NCBI GenBank assembly: GCA_037367405.1
Contig: JAZKJV010000682.1
Span: 248,001 to 312,000 of the forward strand
Origin: Ottelia alismoides
Taxonomy: Eukaryota; Streptophyta; Magnoliopsida; Alismatales; Hydrocharitaceae
Direction: 5' to 3'
DNA: 64,000 nt
Shown here piece after piece: positions 8,933 to 22,100 of the stretch (positions are counted from its first letter, which is position 1; the number at the start of each line of letters is the position of its first letter). Made by a program: the position numbers and the translations under genes. The notes under the pieces are model-generated. The model had not been told where the DNA came from. It was given only the letters and a program-made list of their open reading frames with translations, and searched no databases.

Positions 8933-11900
8933 CTGCACATACAACAGATGTAGAAAGAAAAGGTTAAAAAAGAGGAAGGGTACTGGAGCTACATTTGAGG
9001 GGGGGAGGGCATTCAAAGGAAGCTGGTATAAAACAAGAAGCTCTACAGTCTGGGTCGTACCCATCAGTCTCTTTGGAAAACAAGATATTAAAATGTAAAA
9101 CACACCACTAACTGTAAGTTTGTAACAGCGATCCGAGGAAAGAAAATAAGCATAGGATTTGCCTGTTTTGAGGGTACTGCACTAAAGTCACTGGGATAAA
9201 CGAAAGAGCATGCATACTGAATAAAAGTTATTAGGGAAATGGTTACCAGGCTAAAAACTCCCTGAGCGAAGACCGCTGACAAAACACCATTAGAAACAAT
9301 AAGTGGGCAAAGTTTGGCCCAAGAACAGACTTAAAGTTTCCTATCTGTCATTCTAATATACAAATGGGCAAAGCCTTCTCCCACCTTAAGTAGGGTTGGC
9401 ACTCTAACAAACTTAAATTTTTCTGTCATTCTAAAATCCAACTTCAGGACTTTTACGCCACAGAAGGCCCAACAATTGTAAAATCATGAATCAAATGTTA
9501 TAATCAAATGTCGTAACACCAAAAATAATCTCCAAGCATTTAGTCAAAATCCACTTCAATGATCCAGGGGTAGTGCAGTGTGCCTACCATCTAAAAGATC
9601 AGGCTCAAATCCTTCCATCTGCAGATTGTGTCAGGTAGCCGACAGCTAACGTAAAAAAAGTCAGATCTTTCAACATGGATTTGAGCAAGAATCCATGTAA
9701 CCCTACTTAAAGTGAGAGAATGCGTCATTTTTTTACTTAATCAAAAGCTAAATACACCTTCAAAAATAATCAAAATGGTTCAGTCCAGCATAAGAATTCT
9801 CAATTTGCAGGCTTATATCACTGCTTATCTATATAGGTTATACAAAGGAGTATATGGTATTAGTCTAGAAAAAGGAGTACATGACAAGCATAAGTCTTGA
9901 ACTAGAAACACTAGCCGTGTTTTGCTGCCGCAAATAATTTATTATAAGATGGTAAAATGGATATGTGATAATTTATGAAATATTTCAAAATGGAAATAGT
10001 CAACTTTAATGGCCTGCAGAATTGATTCTCAAATACTAATTGTTCAAGTTGTGCTCATTGTCATTACAATAATAAACTCTTTACTTTGCCATACTGTATA
10101 GCTTGAGTAGATGATGGATTAACAAGATGTTTAATTTATATGCAATTAGTAATATGGATGTGATTATTTATTAAAGATATAGAACAAAAATAATCAATTT
10201 TAGTGTATCACATACAATAATTGTGCTCATTTTCATCACCATAATAATATGTGTTTTATAGCAATATATAACTTGAGAAGAAGAACCGAAATGTTGTACT
10301 TATATAGTACTGATAACATGGATATGTGATAATTTCTTAAAGATAAGGAATGAAAATAATCTATTCTATTGGGACCTAAATAAATGATTCTCCGGTACTA
10401 ATTATTCAAATTGTACTCATTTATCACAAAAATTATCCATTGCTTTGCCGCATTATATAACTTGAGAAGATGAGGTAGAATCTAGATGTTTTGATAAAAT
10501 TTTATCTAAAAATCATATGAAATCACAATTCACAAAGTAGAGTGGTAAAATATAAATTAAATTTATGTAATACTTGTGTATAATGGATACAAATAGCTAA
10601 GGTAAATATAAAAATCATGACAAGATATAATTGATGTAGTAAATGAAGATACAAAGTGGAGTCTAAGATTTAAAAAAATTGTACTTTAATGGGAGATCAC
10701 TCCTGATATGAAATGACAACCTATTTGGCATATATATACTCAAGTCGTTTATGTTTTTAATGAATATATTTGCATCATAAGAGTTAGGTTAAAGATAATA
10801 TGGAGATAATTCTTAGATTAATTTCTTTAGAATGTATTTTACTATACATATAAAACTAAAATTAACGGAAGGTTTTTACCCAAAGTACCAAAGACAATCT
10901 CCCTCCCTCCCCTCTTTCTATCTCTCTCTCTCTTCCTAGTTCCTACATATAGAACGTTACTTTCTTTCTCTGCATTGCTCTCTTTTTCTCCCCCATCCCT
11001 ATTACTATATTTTGATTTATCATAATGATATCTCTCTTATGGCGTATGAAATTCATTAATGAACGTCATTCAATGATACCATCACAAACATGGTACATAT
11101 ATATGGAGAGAGATTTAAGTAAGAGAGATATCATTATGATAAATCTAAATATATTAATAAGGAGGGGGAGAAAAAGATAGCAGTGCGGAGAAAGCAACGT
11201 TCTATATATAAAAAAGAGAGAGAGGAGAGAGCGAGGGAGATCGTCTTTGGAGAGAGAGGGTGGGGGATAGACATTTTACATTGAGGGAAGAGAGCATGTA
11301 CAGAGGGATTGAGTGTGGGAGGGAAAGAGGGAGAGGATTATGCGTGGCAGATCGTTGGAGAGGGAGAGAGGGATTGAGTGTGGGAGGGAAAAGGGGGAGG
11401 ATTACACGTGACAGATTGTTGGAGAAGGATGGGAGAGAAAAGTGGGATCAATGATATATAATATTCCTGAGAAATGGCAGTCTGCGAATGGTTTGTCGAT
11501 TGCCATTTCTCAATAATATTATATGTTATTTTTAATATATATATATAATACAAATGGCGAATGGAATAATATTATATGTCAAGTTTAATATATATATATA
11601 TATATAATCCAAATGGTTCGGCAAATGGTTTGCCGAGTGACCTAACAGAGGATGCATTGATCGACAACGGTTTCCCGATCAGCGAATAGTTCGTCGATTG
11701 ATGCCCTGACAGGGCATTGGGGGATGGGGATGCCCTGTCAGGGAAATCTCTCATCACAGACCACACTCCTCTCCCTCTCACTGCTGCAAGGAATAGATAG
11801 AAAGAAGGGCAGCGTGTCCACATGTCCAAAAGCTAGGTAAAAACCCAGCTTTAATATACGTAATGGATAACGGATCTTGCCAGCTTGAGTATACTACCTC

Positions 11901-14900
11901 CCTTCCGAAGTTTCCTCTAATAACTTTAATATGGAATCGATGGTCCGATATGCAAAGTCCCTTCTAAGCACTCTTCATGTTGATTCCCGAGTCCCAACAA
12001 ATGGCAACTTTCACTATTCCATATCGTTAAGATTTCTCAAAATACTTCCTTGACAGTTTCTTTCCCTTCTTCAAACTCCAATTCATACTTTTCATATAAA
12101 AATTCTACAATCAACAATTGAACAAGATCCATTTTGCATCATATCTAACTAATTTCTTGGTTCGGACCGAAGAAGCAATGTCGCTCGATTATTATCAAGA
12201 TTCAAGCTGCCTGCCATCTTTTTCTTCTGGTGAGGATCTCACTATAGCACCTTCTACTTCTAACCTAGCCCTAGTTCGCCCCGAAAGGTAGAACCTTGGG
12301 GATCGTATATAGTCTAAACATCGCAGACCTATGAGAGGCTCGAGCTTAAGATAATTATAAAAAGGCAGGTAGGACATGTAAGTTAGGATTGGATACTCAT
12401 TCCCACGTGGCTAAGCTCTTCCAGTGGCTTTTGACTCGGAACCAATAGAAAGCAGTCAAGTCAAGTCGTGCTGGTTGTTCATACTCAACTAGGACATAAT
12501 CTATATCAAACATCTACTTGTTGAACTTGCCTCAATTTAGGAGGTCTCGGTGCAGGTATGGAACTCTGAGCATATTGGTTAAGCACAAGGATGACATCCA
12601 AGATGCACTGTGCAGGGGTTCGTAATGTTTTTAAAATATATGCACCTAATCCATTCATATAAACGTATCCTTGGAGGTAGGTATAGGGTGAGAAAGGAAG
12701 AAAGAAGGGAATAGGCACATGAGAGTTGGGAGGGGGATGTGGAGAGAGAACCGCAAGGGAGAGAAAAATAGATGGTTGGAAAATTATTGTCCAATAACTC
12801 GTGTCCTCTACAAAGTAAATTCCCCCCTTATAGTGAGGATACATGACCTTTTAAGAGTACAACTTAAAAGAAATAGATTATTGAAGCCTCCTTTAAAAAG
12901 GGTGCTGTAGCCAAATGTCACCATAGGGTTTTTTTGCATGTTAACCCCCACAAAGGCACAAGGAAAAGCTGCAGCACCTCCCTAAATTGTTCTTGTAATT
13001 AAGCTGCATCACTGGAAATCAACATGCCTTGGTGCTAAATGTTTGACAGTCAACTATTTAGAAAATGTGTGTGCAATAACATTTAAAGGAGTTGGAGGTT
13101 ATTATGTTATATGCGATACGTCAACACTAAATAAGGCTAAATGGTGATTAAAATAATATAATAACAGATTTAAAAAAGTTATTAAATTAAGCTGTCATTC
13201 TTATAATATTTGAACAACAAATTTGTGCTAATTCTGGTTTAGTTAAAATTTTCACAACTTAAAAGTGATAGGTATCTACCGCCTCAAGGCATGTCTTCCT
13301 TGATGTCGAGAAACCACCTCAACCGCCTCACATTTTATTAAACCTAGGGGTACATAGATCGAATAACATCTATATCATTTTTCAATATGATATAATTGAA
13401 CTGAATTGGTTTTAGGGTTTTTTACACGTGTGCTCCCCACCCCGCCCCTTTCAATTATGCAATTACAATTATACCCCTACATTTTTACAATAACACTTGC
13501 ACCCATAGATTCATACAAATTTCACATTTTCCTTCTGTCGTTACAGTTGTGACCTTATTTTATCTTAAGGGAAGGGTAGAACTAAGAATTTTATAAGAAT
13601 ACATCGAAACAAGTGTTATTGCAAAAAAGGCAGGAGCATAATTGTACAGACAGAATCTCGAAGGGCACAAGTGGTAAAAACCCTAGATTTTAACATTCAA
13701 ATGTCAAGATGGCAACAAGACTTTTAAGGTAATTAAATTACATATTGGACTAGATTACTAAATATAATACAATAAATTAACATGTTAATAGTAAGGGATG
13801 TGTGAGCGCATTCACAATTTTTCTAAAAAATCCCAATGACCTCTCCTTCTCATCCAACACCATCACCTACACCTCCACCTATGCCTCATTCTGGGGCCAC
13901 ACTCATCCATCTCTTCACATCCACGATGTCACATCTGTTGCCTTTTAGGTCCTCGTTCATCCTGGGTTGTTTTGCTTCCTACGGGACATGTTCATCACAA
14001 TGGCCAACACCATCTTCAAAGTTGTGTGCCTACCCTAGCACCGCCCTCCCCAATATTGCCCAATAAATTGTGCTCATTCCCAACACCTCCCCTGTTGTGC
14101 TCCTTCCCAATGCCTCCATTCTCATTCTTAGTAATATGTCTTGATAGCAATGTACTCTCCATCAATTTAGGAATATTTTAATTGTTGAAGTTATTTCGTT
14201 ACCTTCTTTTTTTTATTGAATCATTTAATCCTTCAAAGCCTCTTATCTAATTGTCTCTAACAACGCTCTAAGGTTTCACGTTATAGAAGAAACCCTATAC
14301 CCCATGAAAATTTCATTTTCATTCATTCTCAATTCTTCTACACATGGTATCAGAGCAACGTTCCTAGACCGGAGTCCGTACCCAACCTACCCACCGTCAC
14401 CACAAGTATGTGTTCCACCACTGACAAGGCTGCACAACGCTCCCTCCAGGAGACGCCTTCAAGCCCCGTGCGGCAACTCTTCCACCGGAAAGGGCATGTG
14501 TGCCACTGTCCAGAGACATGCATCGCTTTAGGAGGCCACCCTCGATGATGCTAACCCTCCAGCGACAGCTCCTCTGTGGTCCGAACACCATGCAGATCCC
14601 TTCCCCCTAAACTACTTCTCGATGCCATCCACATCGCTCAGCGACAACTTCTCAAAGCCGCTAACCCTCGGGCTATGCAACTTTTCCAGGCAATCGTCCG
14701 GGCTCCACCCATCTCCAAGGGCTTCTCCAAGCCATCATTAGGGCTTTGAAGCCCAGATCCATGCCATCATCCTTGTCTACCCCATTTCCTAGTGCACGCC
14801 TCGAGGCGAGGCGGTCTCATTTAGCCTGGAGGCATGCACCCAGTGTTGTTAAAAGCACAAGTCGCTCCAAGGTGCTAGGGGTTCCAAATTGCCTGAGACG

Positions 14901-17900
14901 TTAAGCGCTTGCCTAGGCACCCGCCTGAGAAAAGCAAGGGACAATAGCAAGGGACTATATATTATCTTATACATCTATGCATATATATAGCTATGTATCT
15001 ATATATAGATGTATGTATCTTTTGAAAAAAAGATTGTACACGCATACATGCACCTAAATTACAATCTAATATCGATCTAATATATGCGTATGTGTATGTG
15101 TATATGTGTATATATATACACGTATGGAGAGGTACAACTTGAAAAAATGAGGGTCGCACGTATTTTTGGCGTGCCTTTCCTGCCCCATAGGGTAGAGGCC
15201 CTGAAACCAGCTCTTAGGAAGATTCGAATCATTATGAGGGTACTCGTGGATGGTTGTTTCCCAGGTTCAGACCCTTTTGCAACTTTGGTGGTCTTAGAAG
15301 GGTCGAACGCCATGATCAGTGAGTCTGAATGTGTATTTCACGTGGGTTGAATATTGTTCTGCCTCCTAGTTCATGTGCTTCCTCCACCGCTGCCAACTCC
15401 GATGAACGAATATATGACGAGCCACTCTACAATTGTACCAACAACAACAACAAAGCCTTTTCACACAATTAAGTAGGGTCGGCTACATGAATTCTTTGCC
15501 TCCATTCAGATCTATCGTGGATAAATCCCAGGCTTATATCCACAAAACTAAGATCCCTTCGTATAGTCTCTTTCCAACACTTCTTGGATCGTCATCGCCC
15601 TCTCTTAGCCGGATCAACATCCCAACACTCGCATCTCCTAACTGGTGCATTAGCTGATCTTCTTTGCAAATTACCAAACCACCTTAAGCGATTTTCTCGC
15701 ATCTTATCATCGATCGGAGCTACACCAACTTTCTTTCTGATTGCATCATTCCAAATACGATCTTTACATGTGTGTCCACGCATCCACCTTAGCATTTTCA
15801 TTTCTGCTACAGCCATTCATTTTCATTTCTGATACAGCCATTCTCTGCACATGTTTATGGTTCACAGGCCAACATTCAGATCCATAGAGCATAGCAGGTC
15901 TCACGGCTGCTTTGTAAAATTTTCCTATAATTTTAAAAGAATTTCTTATCACTGAATACAGCAAAGGCTCCTCTCTACTTTAGCACGCCTGCATTTATTC
16001 TATTAGTAACATCTCCATCAATTTACCCATCATGTTGCAAAATAGAACCCATATATCTAAAAGAATCTCTCTTCTGAATGTTATCGTTACCAATCTTCAC
16101 AATGATTCCTTCACGTTCGCTACTAGCTAGATCACCCAAAGTGATCTCTTTATTTCCTTCCCATTGAAAATCCGCCTCCACAGATCACGGATCAATGATC
16201 CCAGCTTTCAATCCAATTCCACAAATCACAAAGGAATTGATCCCAGAATTCAAAAAACACCGTTTTTGGAATATTTTCAAAAATTCAAGGAGGTTGCAGA
16301 ACATGATTCCCTAACGATCGTTACGAAACCATTTTGGAAGTGACGAAGCGTTCTTCGCCTTGCGCGCTTGCAAACACCATGGTGGAGCCCCTAATTTTCC
16401 TTTTAGAGCTTCAGATGCTTCTGGAGTCGATGTCGACATTTTTTAAGAGGAAAAAGGGCACTCATTGTATAGGTTTGTGCTCAAAAACATCACCATTTAT
16501 CTCCAAAAATAGTTCATCCTGCAAGGTACAAGTACTCAACATGGTGTTATAGATTCCACCACTCAATGCCTTAGCATGAAAAACAACATTCTCAGGATAG
16601 AAGCTCTCTTGTTTAAACATCGCCTTCTTTCTTGTAGCCAGATGGCCCAAAGCATTGTGATCCATCTTCCTCCTTCGTGCCTCTCCAATCAGTACCAATG
16701 GATTTCCAGAAGCCCGACATGCTTTCGACATTCACCGGTCCATTGCCAAAAATATCCCACACACCGGCAGATCTACCACATATGAAGAAGAGATGGTCAA
16801 ACCCCTCCACCTCGTTCGTGCATCTTGGGCAATTCGGATTGGCCCCCTCTATAAGACGTGTGAATCTGCCCTTCGTCATCATTCTCTCTCTTCTAGCAAG
16901 CCACTGGAAGACCTTCACCCGCACATGCACCTTCTATTTCCGAATTCTCCTGCAAAACATGCCACATCCCCCAGGATCAAAAATGATCGGGCCCCTTAAT
17001 GCTCTATAAGCTATCATAACCAAGAATGGGTCATCACGCCAAACCCAGCAGCTCGCTCCCTCTGTGGGGTCCGCAACCCAACCCGCCAACCAGTTCTTCT
17101 GGAGGGTCCTTTTAAGAAACTCCCCTTAGAGCTTCCTCAAGATGACTCGGACCCGATTACTTGTGAGAAACCATTTAATTGTCAGGATCTGCATGTGCTT
17201 CACGGAACTATCCAGATCTGTTCAGAGAGGAGTTCGAAGGAAGGTGAACTCAAAGAGGGTGAAATAGATGCGAAGCAAGCAGCAGAGAGTCTTTCTTCTC
17301 GATCGCCTCACGCTTCTACGATGGTTTTGGTCCACGTGACTGAAGAGGAAGCATCACAAGAGGGCCTTGGAGAGCTACCCCTCCTTACTTCAGCAACTCC
17401 TTCTCAATTTGAGCCTAACTTGAGTCTTACTCCGTTGTGGAGATCGAATTTTAAGCAAGCAGTGGTTTCATTGGAAACTTCAGTGATTGAGACTAAACAT
17501 GGAGGCATTCACAGATTAGCAACATTGGTAACACAACACTTCCAACTAGCTCCTCCAGCTTTTTGATTGAGGGAAATACTACCGGTAAGTTACCTACGTG
17601 TAATTCACAGAAGATCGTATCGATGATATATCGGCGATATATACGATTTCGATAGGGAAGAGGTTTTGACATCACCCAGTATATCCTTTTACAGAGATGT
17701 CGAGGATATAGCGGCGATATATCGCCATATCAGCTCATATCAGTCAAAAATTACTGGATTCGGTACAACAAATTCTGGATATCAATCGATATCATCGATA
17801 TTTCGTCGATATCTCTATATATCAATGTTATTATTTATGCAAGTTTGATTCCACTACTTATCTAGCTACAACCAGTATTAAAACACATATCTAGCTACAT

Positions 17901-19144
17901 CTAGTATTAAAAAACACAATGGTTTATATATATATATATATTGTTTTGGGTTGGTAGCGTTGCCCCCGCACCCCCACAAGGGGGGCAACCTGGACCCCCC
18001 TTAGCGCCCCCCCCCCCCCCCGCCCCCGCAGGCTCGTTCATCGAGCAGCGAGACCCCCGTATTGGTAAGGCATGGTGCGACAGGAGGGTGCATACAATGG
18101 TTCTTCAACTTGATGTATATTTGCAAGTTATTTCATGTCGTAAGAACTTCAATGAAATCCATTTCCAATATTCGAAATGATCGATATATGTTATATAAGC
18201 TTCACAGATGATCGATGTATGTGATCTAAGAGTATATTTGTAAATTATTTAATGATCTAAGAACTTGGATGCACTCCATTTTCAATATATATAGGTCAAC
18301 AACTAACAGTACTAGCGATATGTTTCGATATGACCGATATGTGCAATATAAGGATTATAGTCTTCACAAATGATCTATATGTGTCATCTAAGTGTATATT
18401 TGTAAGTTATTTAATGTTATAAGAACTTGAATAGAATCCATTTCTAATATCTATAGGTCAGGAATAAAGATTAACAATGATATGTTCGATATGACCAATA
18501 TGTGCGATATATGGGCTATAAATGACCGATATGTGTGACATAATGTGTATTTGTAGGTTATTTGTTGTTTTAATATCTTGGATGATCTTAATTTCTAAAA
18601 AAACGATAAAAATAGCTTGTTTGAGCCATTCCTGACATTTCCACTAATATCGTCGATATTTCGACGATATATCCCAATATATCCATTTCCGAGTGGACCG
18701 AAACGATACGGCCTTCCTTGGTGTAAGTGTATATTGTGTATGAGATTATAGTATGCCATATACAATTATACCTATGTGTAAGTATGTATTATATATAAAG
18801 GATATAATATACATATATACCTACGTGTAAGTACACCATAGCTTATTGAAAAATGCTTCCGTGGATTTTCATAATTATATCCCTCTAATATGTCATTCAA
18901 ATTTCGTCAGAAACAGAGACTCATATGCCCTCCATCCAGAACAGGTAATTTTAACGGTCTTAGATTTGTTGTAATCGACATGTTCTGGATAAAGGGCATA
19001 GGAGTCTCTGTTTCTGACGAAATTTGAATCACATATTAGAGAGATAGTTATGAAAATCCATGGAAGCATTTTCAAAAAGAAATAAAAGTGGTAAAATTTG
19101 AGAATGAAGTAGGCAAGTTACTCCATGGAATAGGATCTCTTTCT

Positions 19145-19187
<43 letters not shown>

Positions 19188-22100
19188 GCACGTGTAAGAA
19201 TAAATTGTGTCTAAGATTATAGTACTTAAATTAATATGTACTTATAAATGTATAAATAGAACTTTAGCTAATATTTATATGTAAGTGTATGTGTATATGT
19301 AGAATTAAGGACTATCATGTATGTATTTATGCATAAACATTTATATATGAATGTCTATTACATGTGCATATGTGTAGTACATGTAAATATGTGTACATTT
19401 GTATACATGTATATGTGTATATATGTACACACATATATGTGTATGCATAGATATGCATACATATACATATATTTACGTGCATATGTCTATATATACATAT
19501 ATGTGCATGTATGTATATATTATGTTTATAATTATAATAATCATAAGCATGTGTATATAACTATATATAAATGTATAAGCATGTATGTATAACTTAGAAC
19601 GCATATGTAAATGTATGCGTATATATATATGCGTGTATATATATACATACGTGTGCAAAACACTGCATAGAACTAATATTTATATAACTTAAAAAGTTAA
19701 AAAAGAATAAAAATGCAAAGAAATCAGCAAAAAAAATCCAGTTTTGCTTCAGGCGCTCACCTTAAGCACCCGGCGCCTTAGGTCATGCACTTGCCTAGGC
19801 AGTGTCTACGGCAAAATGCCCTGCCAGAAGCAAGGCAAGGCGTCTTAGCCTCGTCTCGCTAATAAATCCATGATTTATCGTCATATATATTATTTACCAT
19901 CCCCCTTGCTTAAATAAATCAATAAGATTCATTGTTAACTAAGATTAACAATTATAACCTTGTACATGATTAGCCCTAACTATTGTATTTAAAAAAACTA
20001 TTATTGTGCCTTTATTTTCCGTATTTTATTAATATTAAAAATCTCATAAAAATTAGATTAATATTGTATATATTTGTTTAACATTATTCATAAATCAAAA
20101 ATACAAAAAACACAAAAGAAATTAAAATAAGTATATTTAGGCACTTAAGAATACTTGCCAAAATATATATCTATATACAAATGATGTATTTTTACTTTGG
20201 GTTCTACATGAAACTTGAAGATCTTGAAAAGATCTACAAATTTCATGTTCGACACTTTCTGATTTGACACATACACATATTTTATTTTGATTTTCTTTAT
20301 TTTCTCTGTTTCTTATTTTACTCATTGGGCCACGTGGCGCCTCATCTTCTAACCACGTGGCCCGGCCCTTTATCCACACCTGCGCTCTCTTTTAACCATC
20401 TGATCATCTTGATGATATGGTGGATGCCCATCCATTGCCCGCTCTCTTTATATCCCTATGATATTTAGAGCCATCTCTACCCTCCAAACATGCCTCACCC
20501 TCGACTATTGGATCACGAAATCCAACAGTCTTGCACCCGTCTTCCACTTCCAACCGTTACTCTGACCTTCGTCAGGCCTCATGACCGCATGTTCCTCTTT
20601 CTTTTTCCTCAACCGCTCCGAGCAACTTCTCCTCCATACTACATCCCCACGACCAAGTCATAACCTCCTTTGACCATGCCTAGGACCTAACCCCCTTTCC
20701 CATCCAACCTCTAGTCAAAGGGAAGCTGTTGAACTTCACTAAGCAACCAACTAGAGCCGTCGGCCATTTTCTTCAAATTTGCCTCCATCGAACGCTCGCA
20801 TACTGGTCCATCTTCATGCAGGTCGAGGCCAAGCTCTTCTCCCTTCTCCTGTGATAGAGTGAGAGATTGATGAGGCCACGATGACCTCCAACCCTGGTGA
20901 GACCCATGGTCTCGAACCATGCTATAGAGCATCAATGATTGTTGTTCGAGTTCCCTGGGTAGGATTCCCAGGTCGAGCGAAGGTCGGAGCTCCTCCTGGA
21001 GCTCAGCCCACACAGATCCACTCCGATGTGATTTAGCTTCTAGGTTTCAGGTAATCTAAGTTTGTTTTTCTTACGGTTTTCTTTGATTTTTCCAGACATG
21101 TATATACATCCTCACTTCACTAAGACATGCTCCCGACCACCATCAAAGGTCTCTGACCATCACAGGAGGATCAAGTCACCCTCCTTCCAGACCTCGATCC
21201 ACCTCGCTCCTTATTCCTCCGTTCAAGGCAGAGCACTCATCTGGGCTAGCCACCTTTTTGCACCTCATGGCCCCCATTTCACTCACCTATCACTCACACA
21301 CCACACAGCACGCTTCGGCTATGCACCTTAACCACTTTTGCATGTCCAAGTTTCAATGGTCGGAGCGTTTGGAAGTGCTCCATTCTAGAGCCTACACTCC
21401 AATGAAGCTCCATCATCAGCACGGTCCAAGCATCTCCAAATCTTTAACAAACGTCCAAGACCTTCACGGAACTCTTGTAAAGGTGTCTAGACATCTAGAA
21501 GACCCAAGGACAAGGGAGGAGCACACAAGCCCTTACCGAAGTCGTGCTATCGTCGCCAGCATGCGGAGGAGTCTTTTTTGAGTAGCAGTTACCATCTGAT
21601 CTCCACGATCGGATGCCCCTCATTCCTCCAGATATTGTACATGAAGCGCAGGCTCGGTGAGACTGAGCCACCACCTTATGTACATGGCCCTTCCACATGG
21701 CCCAGAAACCTGCAGCTGAATCTACGTTTCCCCTGAACCTTGTCGTATGTGTCTAGCATGTAAAGGATTGGGCAAATAGTAGTCAGAGTCGCACGCTTCT
21801 TTAAAATCACAAACATGTCCTACCGACACGTGCATCATGTGTGCCTCTGGTTATTTTGTGCACATATCTTGTGGGCTTGCTACATTTGCAAATAGGTCCC
21901 CACGCCCTTTTGGATTATTTTATTCTGGTCCTGGCAACTTCTTTGAATTACATTTAGGCCTTTGCTTGGATTATTTTGTGAATATTGGTTGTGTTTTTAT
22001 CTGCATTTATGCCCATGGACTGATTCTTAAATATTTTGAGCATATGAACTCCAATTAATGTGAATCAGTTTCATTTTGATGCTTATTTAATCATATATCC

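Noticed and set aside
8666..8953. 95-codon plus-strand frame
   Set aside because: It is antisense to MORF2 exon 4 and its 3' UTR.
19317..19658. 91- and 61-codon frames rich in Met, Tyr, His and Ile
   Set aside because: They translate the alternating TATG/CATA repeat.
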